NCBI GenBank assembly: GCA_018660265.1
Contig: JABJKS010000045.1
Location: 62,001-126,000, forward strand
Source: Rhodospirillaceae bacterium
GTDB taxonomy: Bacteria; Pseudomonadota; Alphaproteobacteria; GCA-2731375
Length of the DNA stretch: 64,000 bases
Reading direction: 5' to 3'
A program made the translations under genes and the position numbers. A model generated the notes under the pieces. The model had not been told where the DNA came from. It did not search any database and was given only the letters and a program-made list of their open reading frames with translations. Shown piece after piece: positions 38,780-46,430 of the stretch; positions within the stretch are counted from its first letter, which is position 1, and each line of letters begins with the position of its first letter.

Positions 38780-39721
38780 ATGGAAAACAGCACAATTCGT
38801 ATTTACGACACCTCCCTGCGGGACGGCCTGCGCAATTCCGGCATTGCGATTGGTCTGGATGATAAAGTGCGCTTCCTGCAACAACTTGAGGCCCTTGGGG
38901 TCAGTGATGTTGAGGTCGGCTTTGGCGGTCCCAGCCAGGTTGAGACCATGGAACGCCTGGCTGAGGCGGTGGAGCAACCGGTGTTGTATGGATTGTCCCG
39001 GGTCAATCGGCGCGACGTGGACCGGGTTATCACCTCATTGGCGCGGGCCAACCACCGCGGCATCAATATTTTCAGCCCCACATCGGAAGAATTCCTCGGC
39101 CATGGGAAGACAACCGCTGGTGAGGCCCTGGAAGCCTCGGTCAAGGCCATCCGTCATGCCAGGGATCAGTTGGGGGATCCTATGGGGGATCAGATCGGGG
39201 ACGGTGCCGGGAAGGTGGTGTTTTCCGCTCAGGACGCCACCAAGTCAGAGCTCGCCTATTTGATCGAAATTATCGCCGCGGTGATTGAGGCCGGTGCCGA
39301 TGTGATCTCGTTAGCGGATACGAGAAGTCTGGCAATGCCCAGGGAATTCGGCGACCTATGCGCGGCATTGCGGGCAAAGGTGCCTGGCGGGCAGGATGTG
39401 TTGTGGAGTGTACATTGCCATAATGGTCTTGGCCTGGCGGTGGCAAATTGTGCTGCCGGGATTGAAAATGGCGTGCGTCAGGTCGAATGCACCGTCAACG
39501 GCATTGGTGAAATCGGCAGCAATACAACAGGCAGCAATACCACCATGCAGGCGGTGGTAGAGCTATTGCAACGACGGGCTGATGCTTTTCCAGGGCTCAA
39601 TACAGCTATAAAATATGGGGTAATTCCGGATACGGAACATATGCTGAGGGATATTTCCCAAAGGACGGATGAGGCCTCCTCCGGCACGATCGAACTGCTG
39701 CAGCGTGACGCGCCGAAATAG
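38780..39721 (+). CDS. DRE-TIM metallolyase (HMG-CoA lyase/LeuA-like catalytic domain)
   Basis: A 313-residue TIM-barrel aldolase of the pyruvate carboxyltransferase family, lacking the C-terminal regulatory domain of 2-isopropylmalate synthase. The first motif reads YDTSLRDGLRNSG rather than DTTLRDGEQ. VHCHNGLGLAVAN holds the metal His pair, followed by VNGIGEIGSN. Two slippage-like duplications occur: LGDP-MGDQ-IGDG (39170-39217, 12 bp units) and NTTGSNTT (15 bp duplication, ~39520-39550) next to the conserved GxGE loop. The reaction partner is unknown; LeuA-like condensation or HMG-CoA-lyase-like cleavage are both possible. Confidence 0.75.
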   Translation: MENSTIRIYDTSLRDGLRNSGIAIGLDDKVRFLQQLEALGVSDVEVGFGGPSQVETMERLAEAVEQPVLYGLSRVNRRDVDRVITSLARANHRGINIFSPTSEEFLGHGKTTAGEALEASVKAIRHARDQLGDPMGDQIGDGAGKVVFSAQDATKSELAYLIEIIAAVIEAGADVISLADTRSLAMPREFGDLCAALRAKVPGGQDVLWSVHCHNGLGLAVANCAAGIENGVRQVECTVNGIGEIGSNTTGSNTTMQAVVELLQRRADAFPGLNTAIKYGVIPDTEHMLRDISQRTDEASSGTIELLQRDAPK

Positions 39722-39729
39722 GTACGCCC

Positions 39730-39831
39730 AGAGCATGTTTCGTTTAAACATGCTCAAATTTTCAAAGAAAAGAGCAATTGAACCAATCACTTGGATTGCA
39801 ATGGCGCATCCTACTGATTGAAAAATGCTCT
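39730..39831. repeat. 102 bp palindromic element with AGAGCATKTTT ends
   Basis: Left end AGAGCATGTTT and right end AAAAATGCTCT are inverted with one mismatch. The left half also forms a 10 bp hairpin GAGCATGTTT/AAACATGCTC (39731-39740 with 39746-39755) and can terminate the LeuA-like gene. The right end supplies two of three bases of the dnaJ-like gene's TAG. It looks like a small dispersed, non-coding alphaproteobacterial palindromic repeat. Confidence 0.5.
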
Positions 39832-40801
39832 ATTCGTTCTCGGTCGTCGTGCTGTCCTGATCCTGGTTCGCCTCGTCGTCATTTTCAATCTGGCTTTGGG
39901 CCCAGGTTTCCAAAAGGGCGGTTAGTTCCGGGTCGGGGGGATCGGGTAGTGTGACCTGTAGGTGGACATATTGGTTGCCCCCGGTTTCGGCCTTGGGCGG
40001 CTTGATGCCCTTGCCCTTCAAACGCAGGGTTTTGCCGCTGTTGGTGCCTTTCGGGATTTTCATAGTTACGGGGCCATCAATGGTTGGCACTTCGATCTTA
40101 CCGCCCAGCACGGCACTGGCCAGATCCAGGGGCATATCCAGGTGAATGTCCATGCCTTCGCGCCGAAACTGCTTGTGTTTGCGCACACTGACTTCCACCA
40201 GTGCATCGCCGGCACCGGCAGGGCCGGGATCACCCTGACCACGCAGGCGAATTTGTTTGCCGTCTTCAATCCCGGCGGGGATGCGAACGTCAAGCATTCT
40301 GCTGTCAGGCAGGGTTATACGGCGTGTTGCACCTTTGGTGGCGTCAAGGAAATCGACGGTGATTTTATAAGACCTGTCGGGGCCCTTTTGCTGTCTGGCC
40401 CGGCCTCCATAGGCTCCACCGCCGCCGTTACCACCGCGCATGTTGGAGAAGAATTCGCCAAAAACATCTTCGGCATTGAAGCCGCCGCCGCCAAAGCCGC
40501 CGCCCGGTCCACCCGGTCCACCCGGGCCACCCGCTCCGCCGCGTCCGCCGGCATATTCATAGCGATACCGCGCCTTTTCCTGGCCATCGGCATCGATTTC
40601 ACCGCCATCGAACCGTTTGCGCTGGGCTGCATCGCCGACCAGGGAATAGGCGGCTGAAACCTCCTTGAAACGCTCGGCGACAACCGAATCGTCTGGATTC
40701 AGATCCGGGTGCAGCTCTTTCGCCAGGCGATGATAGGCCTTCTTGATCTCGCCGTCGCTTGCCGTAGCCGGTACGCCCAAGACAGAGTAAGGATCACGCA
40801 T
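39830..40801 (-). CDS. DnaJ-family co-chaperone (CbpA/DnaJ-like, no zinc finger)
   Basis: A 323-residue Hsp40 of the type II class. J domain 1-70 with the HPD motif in KELHPDLNPDD, then a Gly/Pro-rich linker (GGPGGPGGPGGG, GGNGGGG) and two C-terminal substrate-binding beta domains (YKITVDFLDATKGATRRI, GKTLRLKGKGI). No Cys-rich zinc region, so it is CbpA-like rather than DnaJ. The acidic, Asn/Gln-rich tail ends DSTTTENE. ATG 40801; GTG 40807 is an alternative. Confidence 0.92.
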   Translation of the reverse strand: MRDPYSVLGVPATASDGEIKKAYHRLAKELHPDLNPDDSVVAERFKEVSAAYSLVGDAAQRKRFDGGEIDADGQEKARYRYEYAGGRGGAGGPGGPGGPGGGFGGGGFNAEDVFGEFFSNMRGGNGGGGAYGGRARQQKGPDRSYKITVDFLDATKGATRRITLPDSRMLDVRIPAGIEDGKQIRLRGQGDPGPAGAGDALVEVSVRKHKQFRREGMDIHLDMPLDLASAVLGGKIEVPTIDGPVTMKIPKGTNSGKTLRLKGKGIKPPKAETGGNQYVHLQVTLPDPPDPELTALLETWAQSQIENDDEANQDQDSTTTENE

Positions 40802-40972
40802 TATCACTCATTCCCAAACAAAATTTCGAATTCAGATCTTTTCAGACCTGCATATAGCGCGTCAATCGGCGCGCTCCTACATTAATATGGTAACGATAGA
40901 GAATGGTTAACAGGCTTAATCGAAAAATATGGTGCAAAAATGTCACATATTTTCCATATCAGGCCTCTACGG

Positions 40973-42271
40973 TCATTCTGAGTTGTCCAAACGCACATCT
41001 TCGATCAGTTTTTGCGCTGCGTCCCGTTCGTCGTCCGTCATGGAATTGCGCAGGCTTTCCTTTCGGGTAATAGCGCCGGGGTGTTGTCGTTTTGCCGCCT
41101 GGGTCAGCCAGAAATATCCCCACGGCCGATTGGCTTCAACGAAGCCTGTATGAAGGTACAGCTTGCCCAACTGAAACTGCGCCTCTGCATTGCCATTCTC
41201 GGCCAGGGGCAGCCAGCGGTCCCGGGCGATGCCGTAATTGGCTGTGTGCAAAGCGACCAGACCGGCGGTTAAATTGCGTTGGGTCACTTCTGCCGAATGT
41301 CCCGCCAGGGTGACGTCATGATCCCGGCTTAGATCGGAATCCTGAGCGTTCTCAAAGAAAGACAATATTGTGTCCAGGGAGATCGTGGCTTCAGCATCGG
41401 GTTTTGTATTGGCGATTTCCTCGACTTTGCCTGCAGCCTGATCCGTGGACTGGTTGACGGGTTGTTTTGCCGCGACAACCGGTGCCTTTTTATCCACGGC
41501 TGCGGGCGGTGGCTGAACTGCTGGAGCAACTTTGGCCGGTTCCGGTTTTGCCGCTGCAGGTTGGACGATGGGGCTCGTGGGCGTCTTTGCCGGTTTCCCG
41601 GCTTGTTGACTGGCCGGTGGACTAGCCAGTGGACTAGACGGTGAACTAGACGGTGGTCTGGATGATGGACTGGGTGGGCCCGCGGGGCCCGAGATGGCCG
41701 GTACCAGCCTTGCCAAGGCGCGGATGGCCGGTTCGTATCCCGCTTTTGTTGCCAGGTATAACCAGCCCGCCGCCTTTGCCTCCGATCGCTCCACCCCTTC
41801 GCCGCGAAGATACAATAATGCCAGATTATATTGCGCCAGGGCGTGGCCGTTGGTGGCGGCAGATGTGAACCAGAATGCGGCTTCTTTGGCGTCTTGGGCG
41901 ACGCCTTGGCCACGTAGATACATGGCTGCCAGGTTCGCCTGGGCCCGCGCCAGACCGCTATCTGCGGCCAATCGGTACCAGCTGGCAGCTTGCACGAAAT
42001 CCTGCGAGACGCCCAGGCCCATGCGGTAAAGATGGGCCAGGTTACGTTGGGCGGCGGGATCACCCCGATGGGCCCAGGGTAACCAAATATCATGCGCTGC
42101 GGTATACTCCCCGCTGTCATAGGCCTTGACGCCAGCATCAAAGGGTTGGGACGGCGTTTCCGTTGGCGCTACCGTGGTCGGGTCCTGCGCCTGCGCCATG
42201 GCAGGCGGAACGGCCAAAAATTGGCATAACGCAATGCCCAAGGTGCTGGACACAACCAGCGCCCGGCCCAA
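40973..42271 (-). CDS. exported Sel1-repeat protein, 5-prime end altered by repeat insertion
   Basis: Secretory protein with a signal peptide (ALVVSSTLGIALCQFLAVPP, cut at AMA), three to four Sel1/TPR-like repeats (AAQRNLAHLYRMGLGVSQ, AQANLAAMYLRGQGVAQD, AQYNLALLYLRGEGVER), a Pro/Ser-rich linker built on five 12 bp units (41615-41674), a low-complexity Ala/Pro/Lys stretch and a final Sel1 repeat with FWLTQAAKR. Sel1 proteins usually scaffold protein partners. Upstream of the signal peptide lies a 274 bp MITE-like element, and no ATG remains; I use TTG 42271 (GTG 42253 alternative). A read-through frame reaching 42628 would translate the repeat itself. Confidence 0.65.
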   Translation of the reverse strand: MGRALVVSSTLGIALCQFLAVPPAMAQAQDPTTVAPTETPSQPFDAGVKAYDSGEYTAAHDIWLPWAHRGDPAAQRNLAHLYRMGLGVSQDFVQAASWYRLAADSGLARAQANLAAMYLRGQGVAQDAKEAAFWFTSAATNGHALAQYNLALLYLRGEGVERSEAKAAGWLYLATKAGYEPAIRALARLVPAISGPAGPPSPSSRPPSSSPSSPLASPPASQQAGKPAKTPTSPIVQPAAAKPEPAKVAPAVQPPPAAVDKKAPVVAAKQPVNQSTDQAAGKVEEIANTKPDAEATISLDTILSFFENAQDSDLSRDHDVTLAGHSAEVTQRNLTAGLVALHTANYGIARDRWLPLAENGNAEAQFQLGKLYLHTGFVEANRPWGYFWLTQAAKRQHPGAITRKESLRNSMTDDERDAAQKLIEDVRLDNSE

Positions 42272-42315
42272 ATCGGCGAAATTACCGGAAAACTGGCCAG
42301 CCCAAATGCCGGACC

Positions 42316-42589
42316 CTAGAGCGCTTCCGAGATATTTTGACCCATTTGACCGCCCACCAAGGCCCCGTGGGTAGGCGCGGTTCGCTGGGCGATGCGGCAC
42401 ATCTTCCAAGAACCGCCCCAGGTTCCGGGCCGCCACGGGGCCTTGGTGGGCGGCCTTCGGTGGCGACCCTAAGCCATTCGGATATGTTGCGCCGCTTGCC
42501 CGATGAACCACATCGCGCTGCGCGACGCGCCGACCCGAATGACTTATGGACGCCATCAAATGGGTCAAAATATCTCGGAAGCGCTCTAG
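42316..42589. mobile_element. 274 bp MITE-like palindromic element, 34 bp terminal inverted repeats
   Basis: CTAGAGCGCTTCCGAGATAT is the first 20 nt; the 34 bp arms (42316-42349 and 42556-42589) are exact inverse copies. A second exact 21 bp inverted pair (42350-42370 and 42433-42453) adjoins the left arm. No transposase frame. It sits exactly between the stop of the glycine-zipper gene, whose TAG lies in the right end, and the Sel1 gene's start region. The ends CTAG could be part of the target or duplicated. Non-autonomous MITE is an inference; a copy count would settle it. Confidence 0.75.
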
Positions 42590-43062
42590 CCGTTGACGAT
42601 TTTCCAACTGCCATCCGCCTGACGACAAGCCGTGCCATAGGCCGTCTCTGTCCGGCCATCCACCGTTATAGTCTGTTCATACTCCCGGCAGTATTGGCCG
42701 GCGGCATTTTGATAGGATGGCTGCGGTGTTACGGTGCCGGAATTACCGCTGTCCGGATTGCGCCAACTGACCGCACTGCCTGATGGTGTAGCTTCCAAGG
42801 ACCGTTGTGTGGTTTGCTGCATGGCAATTCGGTCGGCATTGTCCAATGACTTGCCTATTTCGCTGCCCGCATAGGCACCCAATAAGGAGCCCGCGGCCAC
42901 GGCCACCAATTGACCACGGCCTTTGCCGACCTGGCTGCCAACGACGGCACCGCCGACGGCACCTAACAATGTGCCCAGGGTCTGTTTTTGGCCACCCTGC
43001 TGACAGGCGACGAGGGTTAGCGATATGAGGCCAATTGCCAAATAACGTGCGCTGCGTATCAT
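42586..43062 (-). CDS. glycine-zipper lipoprotein (17 kDa surface antigen-like)
   Basis: A 158-residue predicted lipoprotein. Signal with lipobox LTLVAC (Cys ~21), a glycine-zipper 2TM segment (GTLLGAVGGAVVGSQVG, AVAAGSLLGAYAGSEIG) and the family-typical C-terminal YCREYEQTITVDGRTETAYGT/ACRQADGSWKIV. Homologues are outer-membrane associated. Start ATG 43062 after GGATAAG; ATG 43074 possible. Its TAG stop falls within the adjacent palindromic element. Divergent from the cation transporter gene. Confidence 0.8.
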   Translation of the reverse strand: MIRSARYLAIGLISLTLVACQQGGQKQTLGTLLGAVGGAVVGSQVGKGRGQLVAVAAGSLLGAYAGSEIGKSLDNADRIAMQQTTQRSLEATPSGSAVSWRNPDSGNSGTVTPQPSYQNAAGQYCREYEQTITVDGRTETAYGTACRQADGSWKIVNG

Positions 43063-43218
43063 TTTCTTATCCATTCGATGGCGATTTTGCGGCCATAGGC
43101 CAAAAAAGACGACTTTGCGACACCACGCCACATGAAGTTGGAGCATAGATAGCATATATATAGGACGAACATATCAGAGCACTAGCGTAGAATCCTTAAT
43201 TTGATGAATACAATTTAG

Positions 43219-44187
43219 ATGAATATGGCCGGAGGCCCCGTGAACAGCCAAAATCAAGCTTTGGAGCGCCCACTTGCTTCGGCTGGCCCGACGAACAGCC
43301 AAAATGCGCGGCTATTGCGTTTTGCGACCTATGCTGCGGTGTCGGTGGCGGGGTTGTTGATCGTGGCCAAGTTGGCCGCTTGGTTTTTGACCGATTCCGT
43401 CTCTATTTTGAGTTCCCTGATGGATTCGGTTCTGGATGTGGGTGCCTCTCTGGTCAATATGTACGCTGTTGCCCACGCCCTGACGCCGGCTGATCGGGAA
43501 CATCGTTTTGGTCATGGCAAGGCCGAGGCTCTGGCCGGTCTGGCGCAATCGGCGTTTATTTCCGGGTCTGCGTTATTTCTTTTGGCCGAAGCGGTGCAGC
43601 GCCTGATAGAACCGCGCGCCATTACCCGGGATGAAATTGGCATCACGGTCATGGTGCTGTCCCTGGTATTGACCATCGCCCTGGTGCTGTTCCAGCGTCA
43701 TGTGGTGAAGAAAACCAATTCCGTGGCCATTGCCGCCGACTCGGTCCATTACCGTGGTGATATCGCTGCCAATCTTGGGGTTATTTTGGCCTTGGTCCTG
43801 GCAGGACGTTTTGGCTGGATCTATGCCGATGCGGTCGTCGCCCTGATCGTCGCAGCCTATATTCTGGTAGGAGCCTGGGGCATTATTCGTAGTGCCCTGG
43901 ACCAGCTGATGGATAGGGAACTGCCAGAGGACCAGCGCCTGCGCATTCAACAGATTGCCATGGCCCATGATCAGGTGGTCAACGTCCATGACATGCGAAC
44001 CCGGTCTTCGGGCGTCCAAAGCTTTATCCAGCTGCATATGGAACTGGATGGTGATCTGACTTTGTTGCAATCGCACGAGATCGCCGATCAGGTGGAGGCC
44101 GCGATCCTGGACGTCTTTCCCGACGCCGAAGTGATTATCCACCAGGATCCGGCCGGGTTGGAAGAATGGCACCCGGACCTTCCATAG
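43219..44187 (+). CDS. cation diffusion facilitator (FieF-like)
   Basis: A 322-residue CDF transporter exporting divalent metals (Zn, Fe or Mn) against protons. After a polar N-terminus, about six helices; metal-site Asp in SSLMDSVLDVG (~68) and HRFGHGKAEALAGL (~94); the second site fits ADSVHYRGD (~179). The C-terminal cytoplasmic ferredoxin-like domain ends VIIHQDPAGLEEWHP. The upstream 156 bp spacer is AT-rich (contains GAATC). Metal specificity is not decided. Confidence 0.93.
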   Translation: MNMAGGPVNSQNQALERPLASAGPTNSQNARLLRFATYAAVSVAGLLIVAKLAAWFLTDSVSILSSLMDSVLDVGASLVNMYAVAHALTPADREHRFGHGKAEALAGLAQSAFISGSALFLLAEAVQRLIEPRAITRDEIGITVMVLSLVLTIALVLFQRHVVKKTNSVAIAADSVHYRGDIAANLGVILALVLAGRFGWIYADAVVALIVAAYILVGAWGIIRSALDQLMDRELPEDQRLRIQQIAMAHDQVVNVHDMRTRSSGVQSFIQLHMELDGDLTLLQSHEIADQVEAAILDVFPDAEVIIHQDPAGLEEWHPDLP

Positions 44188-44198
44188 AAACTCCCATA

Positions 44199-45728
44199 AT
44201 GGGGCAAGAGGCGGTCATCGACTTTCTCAAGCGCCCGGAGAGCTATGGGCTGGGAAGCTCCGAGATGGTGCATTGCGTCGAAACCCACGGTGCCATGATA
44301 TTTCTGGCCGGCGATCATGCCTACAAGATGAAACGCCAGGTGTTGTTGCCGTATCTGGATTTCTCAACTTTGGAAAAACGCCGTCTGGTTTGTGAAAATG
44401 AAATTCGGCTGAACCGGCGCACGGCACCGAATTTGTATCTGGGCACTGTCGTCGTGCTGCGGGATAGAAGCGGTGCGTTCCGTATCGGTGCCAGCGCGGA
44501 TGGTGACGAGATTGTTGAGTGGTTGGTCAAAATGCGCCGCTTTCCAGATGATGCATTGTTGAGCCGGGTGGTTGCAGCCGGTGCCCTGTCGCCGCAGATC
44601 GTTCATGCCCTGGCCGATACCATTGCCGCTTTTCATGCTCAGGCGGCGGTATCCAGCGCCTGGGGCGGTGCTGATGAACTGGCGCGTATAGCCCGTGGCG
44701 ATGCAAAGAATATCGCCCGCTATGTCCCGGATTTGTTCGCGGCGGGGCGGGCCCAAGGTCTGGCCGATGGGATGTTAGGCGCAGTTGAGGCGCAGCGGAC
44801 TTTGTTGGAAGAGCGCCGCAACAATGGTTTCGTGCGGCACGGCCATGGTGATTTGCATCTTGCCAATATCTATCTCGATGCTGGACAGCCAAGACTGTTC
44901 GATGCCATCGAATTCGATGATCGTCTGGCCCAGAACGATGTGCTTTATGATCTGGCCTTTCTGTTGATGGATCTGTGGCATCGTGACTTGCGGGGTGAGG
45001 CGAACCGGGTTTTTAACCGCTATCTATTGCGTACCGGTGATCTGGGCGGCCTTGCGGCGTTGCCGCTGTTCCTGTCACTACGGGCGGGCATTCGGACCCA
45101 CGTAGCCGCGACCATGGCCGCCGGTCAAAACAATGACCCTCAATTGCGCAAGGAAGCGGCGCAATACATGGATCTGGCCATTTCGGTTCTGGAAACACCG
45201 CCCCCTGCACTGGTTGCGGTCGGTGGGTATTCCGGTTCCGGGAAATCCTATCTGGCGGCGGCACTGGCACCGTTGCTGGGCGCTGTTCCAGGTGCCGTAC
45301 ATTTGCGCAGTGATGAATTGCGCAAGGTCATGATGGGCCAGGACCCTGAAACACCATTGGGGCCAGCGGCCTACAAAAGCAAGGTCAGCGCGAAAGTATA
45401 CGCTGAATTGCGCCAGCGCGCAGAACGGGCATTGCTGTCCGGCCACAGCGTGATCGCCGATGCCGTACACAATCATGCAAAGTCGCGGGCCGACCTGGCC
45501 GCGCTGGCGACGCGGTGCAAGGTACCCTTCATTGGCATTTGGCTGGATGCGGACCAGGCGTTGATGGCCCGGCGGATCGCAGACCGCCACGGCGATGCAT
45601 CAGATGCCGATGCTGCGGTGATGGCGCGTCAGATTGCGTCGGGTGCCGGTGCGATAGAATGGCATTGCATCGATGCCGCCCGGCCCCTGGACGAAAAGCT
45701 GGCCCAGATCCTGGCGTTGATAGTCTAA
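44199..45728 (+). CDS. bifunctional phosphotransferase-like/AAA kinase protein
   Basis: A 509-residue fusion of an N-terminal aminoglycoside-phosphotransferase-like kinase fold (~1-310; HGHGDLHLANIYLD and EFDDRLAQNDVLYDLAFLLMD as the catalytic and metal loops) with a C-terminal P-loop AAA_33 kinase domain (GGYSGSGKSYLAAALA, ~residue 335). Such COG2187/COG0645 fusions are common but functionally unassigned. ATG 44199 leaves 11 nt after the FieF stop; ATG 44166 would overlap it. Confidence 0.75.
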   Translation: MGQEAVIDFLKRPESYGLGSSEMVHCVETHGAMIFLAGDHAYKMKRQVLLPYLDFSTLEKRRLVCENEIRLNRRTAPNLYLGTVVVLRDRSGAFRIGASADGDEIVEWLVKMRRFPDDALLSRVVAAGALSPQIVHALADTIAAFHAQAAVSSAWGGADELARIARGDAKNIARYVPDLFAAGRAQGLADGMLGAVEAQRTLLEERRNNGFVRHGHGDLHLANIYLDAGQPRLFDAIEFDDRLAQNDVLYDLAFLLMDLWHRDLRGEANRVFNRYLLRTGDLGGLAALPLFLSLRAGIRTHVAATMAAGQNNDPQLRKEAAQYMDLAISVLETPPPALVAVGGYSGSGKSYLAAALAPLLGAVPGAVHLRSDELRKVMMGQDPETPLGPAAYKSKVSAKVYAELRQRAERALLSGHSVIADAVHNHAKSRADLAALATRCKVPFIGIWLDADQALMARRIADRHGDASDADAAVMARQIASGAGAIEWHCIDAARPLDEKLAQILALIV

Positions 45729-45750
45729 ACGACGACCTTCAAGACATCAG

Positions 45751-45768
45751 AATTGACCCGTTTCAATT
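45751..45768. promoter_or_regulatory. FNR/FixK-type dyad upstream of the nap operon
   Basis: AATTGA-CCCGTT-TCAATT is a perfect 6 bp-arm inverted repeat, reading TTGAC-CCGT-TTCAA as an FNR/Crp-family box (two inner-position differences from TTGAT-N4-ATCAA). It lies about 126 bp before napE, in a spacer with no other recognisable feature. Anaerobic or nitrogen-oxide control of nap is inferred. Confidence 0.6.
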
Positions 45769-45893
45769 GCGCATACCTGCGGCACTTTGCCCCAAGGATG
45801 CGACATTGTGGCCACTTGATTGGTCCGCGCTGCGGCTTAATTTATCAGCCAGGGCAGCCGGTAACAATTTGCTTTTAGGGAAATGGGGCAAGC

Positions 45894-46058
45894 ATGGACA
45901 CGCGGGAAGACGATCTGACAGGTAAGACAAACGAGTTGAAGGGCTTTCTGTTTTTGACGGTCTTTCTGGCCCCGGTCGTATCTGTTGCTTTGGTCGGCGG
46001 CTATGGCTTGGCAATTTGGATATATCAAATCCTCTCTGGCCCCCCCAGCGGCCTATAG
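45894..46058 (+). CDS. napE: NapE membrane subunit of periplasmic nitrate reductase system
   Basis: A 54-residue single-helix protein. Residues ~17-48 match NapE: FLFLTVFLAPVVSVALVGGY then GLAIWIYQ, ending LSGPPSGL. Polar N-terminus MDTREDDLTGK. Function unknown but always encoded with nap genes. ATG 45894 after AAATGGGGCAAGC. It is first in napE-D-A-B-C, 38 nt before napD. Confidence 0.88.
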   Translation: MDTREDDLTGKTNELKGFLFLTVFLAPVVSVALVGGYGLAIWIYQILSGPPSGL

Positions 46059-46096
46059 AGCCCAGGATTTTCAACACAATCAGGAGAGACGCGATC

Positions 46097-46426
46097 GTGA
46101 AAGAGCAAGACAAGTTTGCGCATAAGACATCTCGCCCATCCCGCAGGGACTTCTTTTCGGCTCGATTTACCCCACCTGAGGGGACCCAAAACAGTGGCCA
46201 TATCGCCTCGCTGATGGTTCAGGCCCGACCGGAATTCATGGCAAATGTCACGATGATACTAAATGCTTTTCCCGGCGTCGAAGTCCACGGCAGCAATGAC
46301 CGGGGCCGCATGGTTGTTTCGGTTGAGGCCGTCAGCGACGGCCACCTGATGGAAACCATTACCAATATTGAAGCTACAGACAACGTCATCGCGGCGTCGC
46401 TGGTTTATCACCAGATCGAGGACTGA
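46097..46426 (+). CDS. napD: NapD chaperone with SRRDFF N-terminal extension
   Basis: A 109-residue cytoplasmic chaperone binding the twin-arginine signal of NapA before export. The NapD ferredoxin-fold domain begins at ~35 ([17 protein letters not shown]) and ends at SLVYHQIED. About 34 extra residues precede it and contain SRRDFF (15-20), similar to the N-termini of NapF or NapA itself. GTG 46097 is set by CAGGAGAGAC 10 nt upstream. It is 4 nt before napA. Confidence 0.85.
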   Translation: MKEQDKFAHKTSRPSRRDFFSARFTPPEGTQNSGHIASLMVQARPEFMANVTMILNAFPGVEVHGSNDRGRMVVSVEAVSDGHLMETITNIEATDNVIAASLVYHQIED

Positions 46427-46430
46427 TCCC

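Noticed and set aside
40973-42628. 551-residue Sel1 frame starting inside the MITE-like element
   Set aside because: The first ~119 residues are translated inverted repeat; the signal peptide marks a later start.
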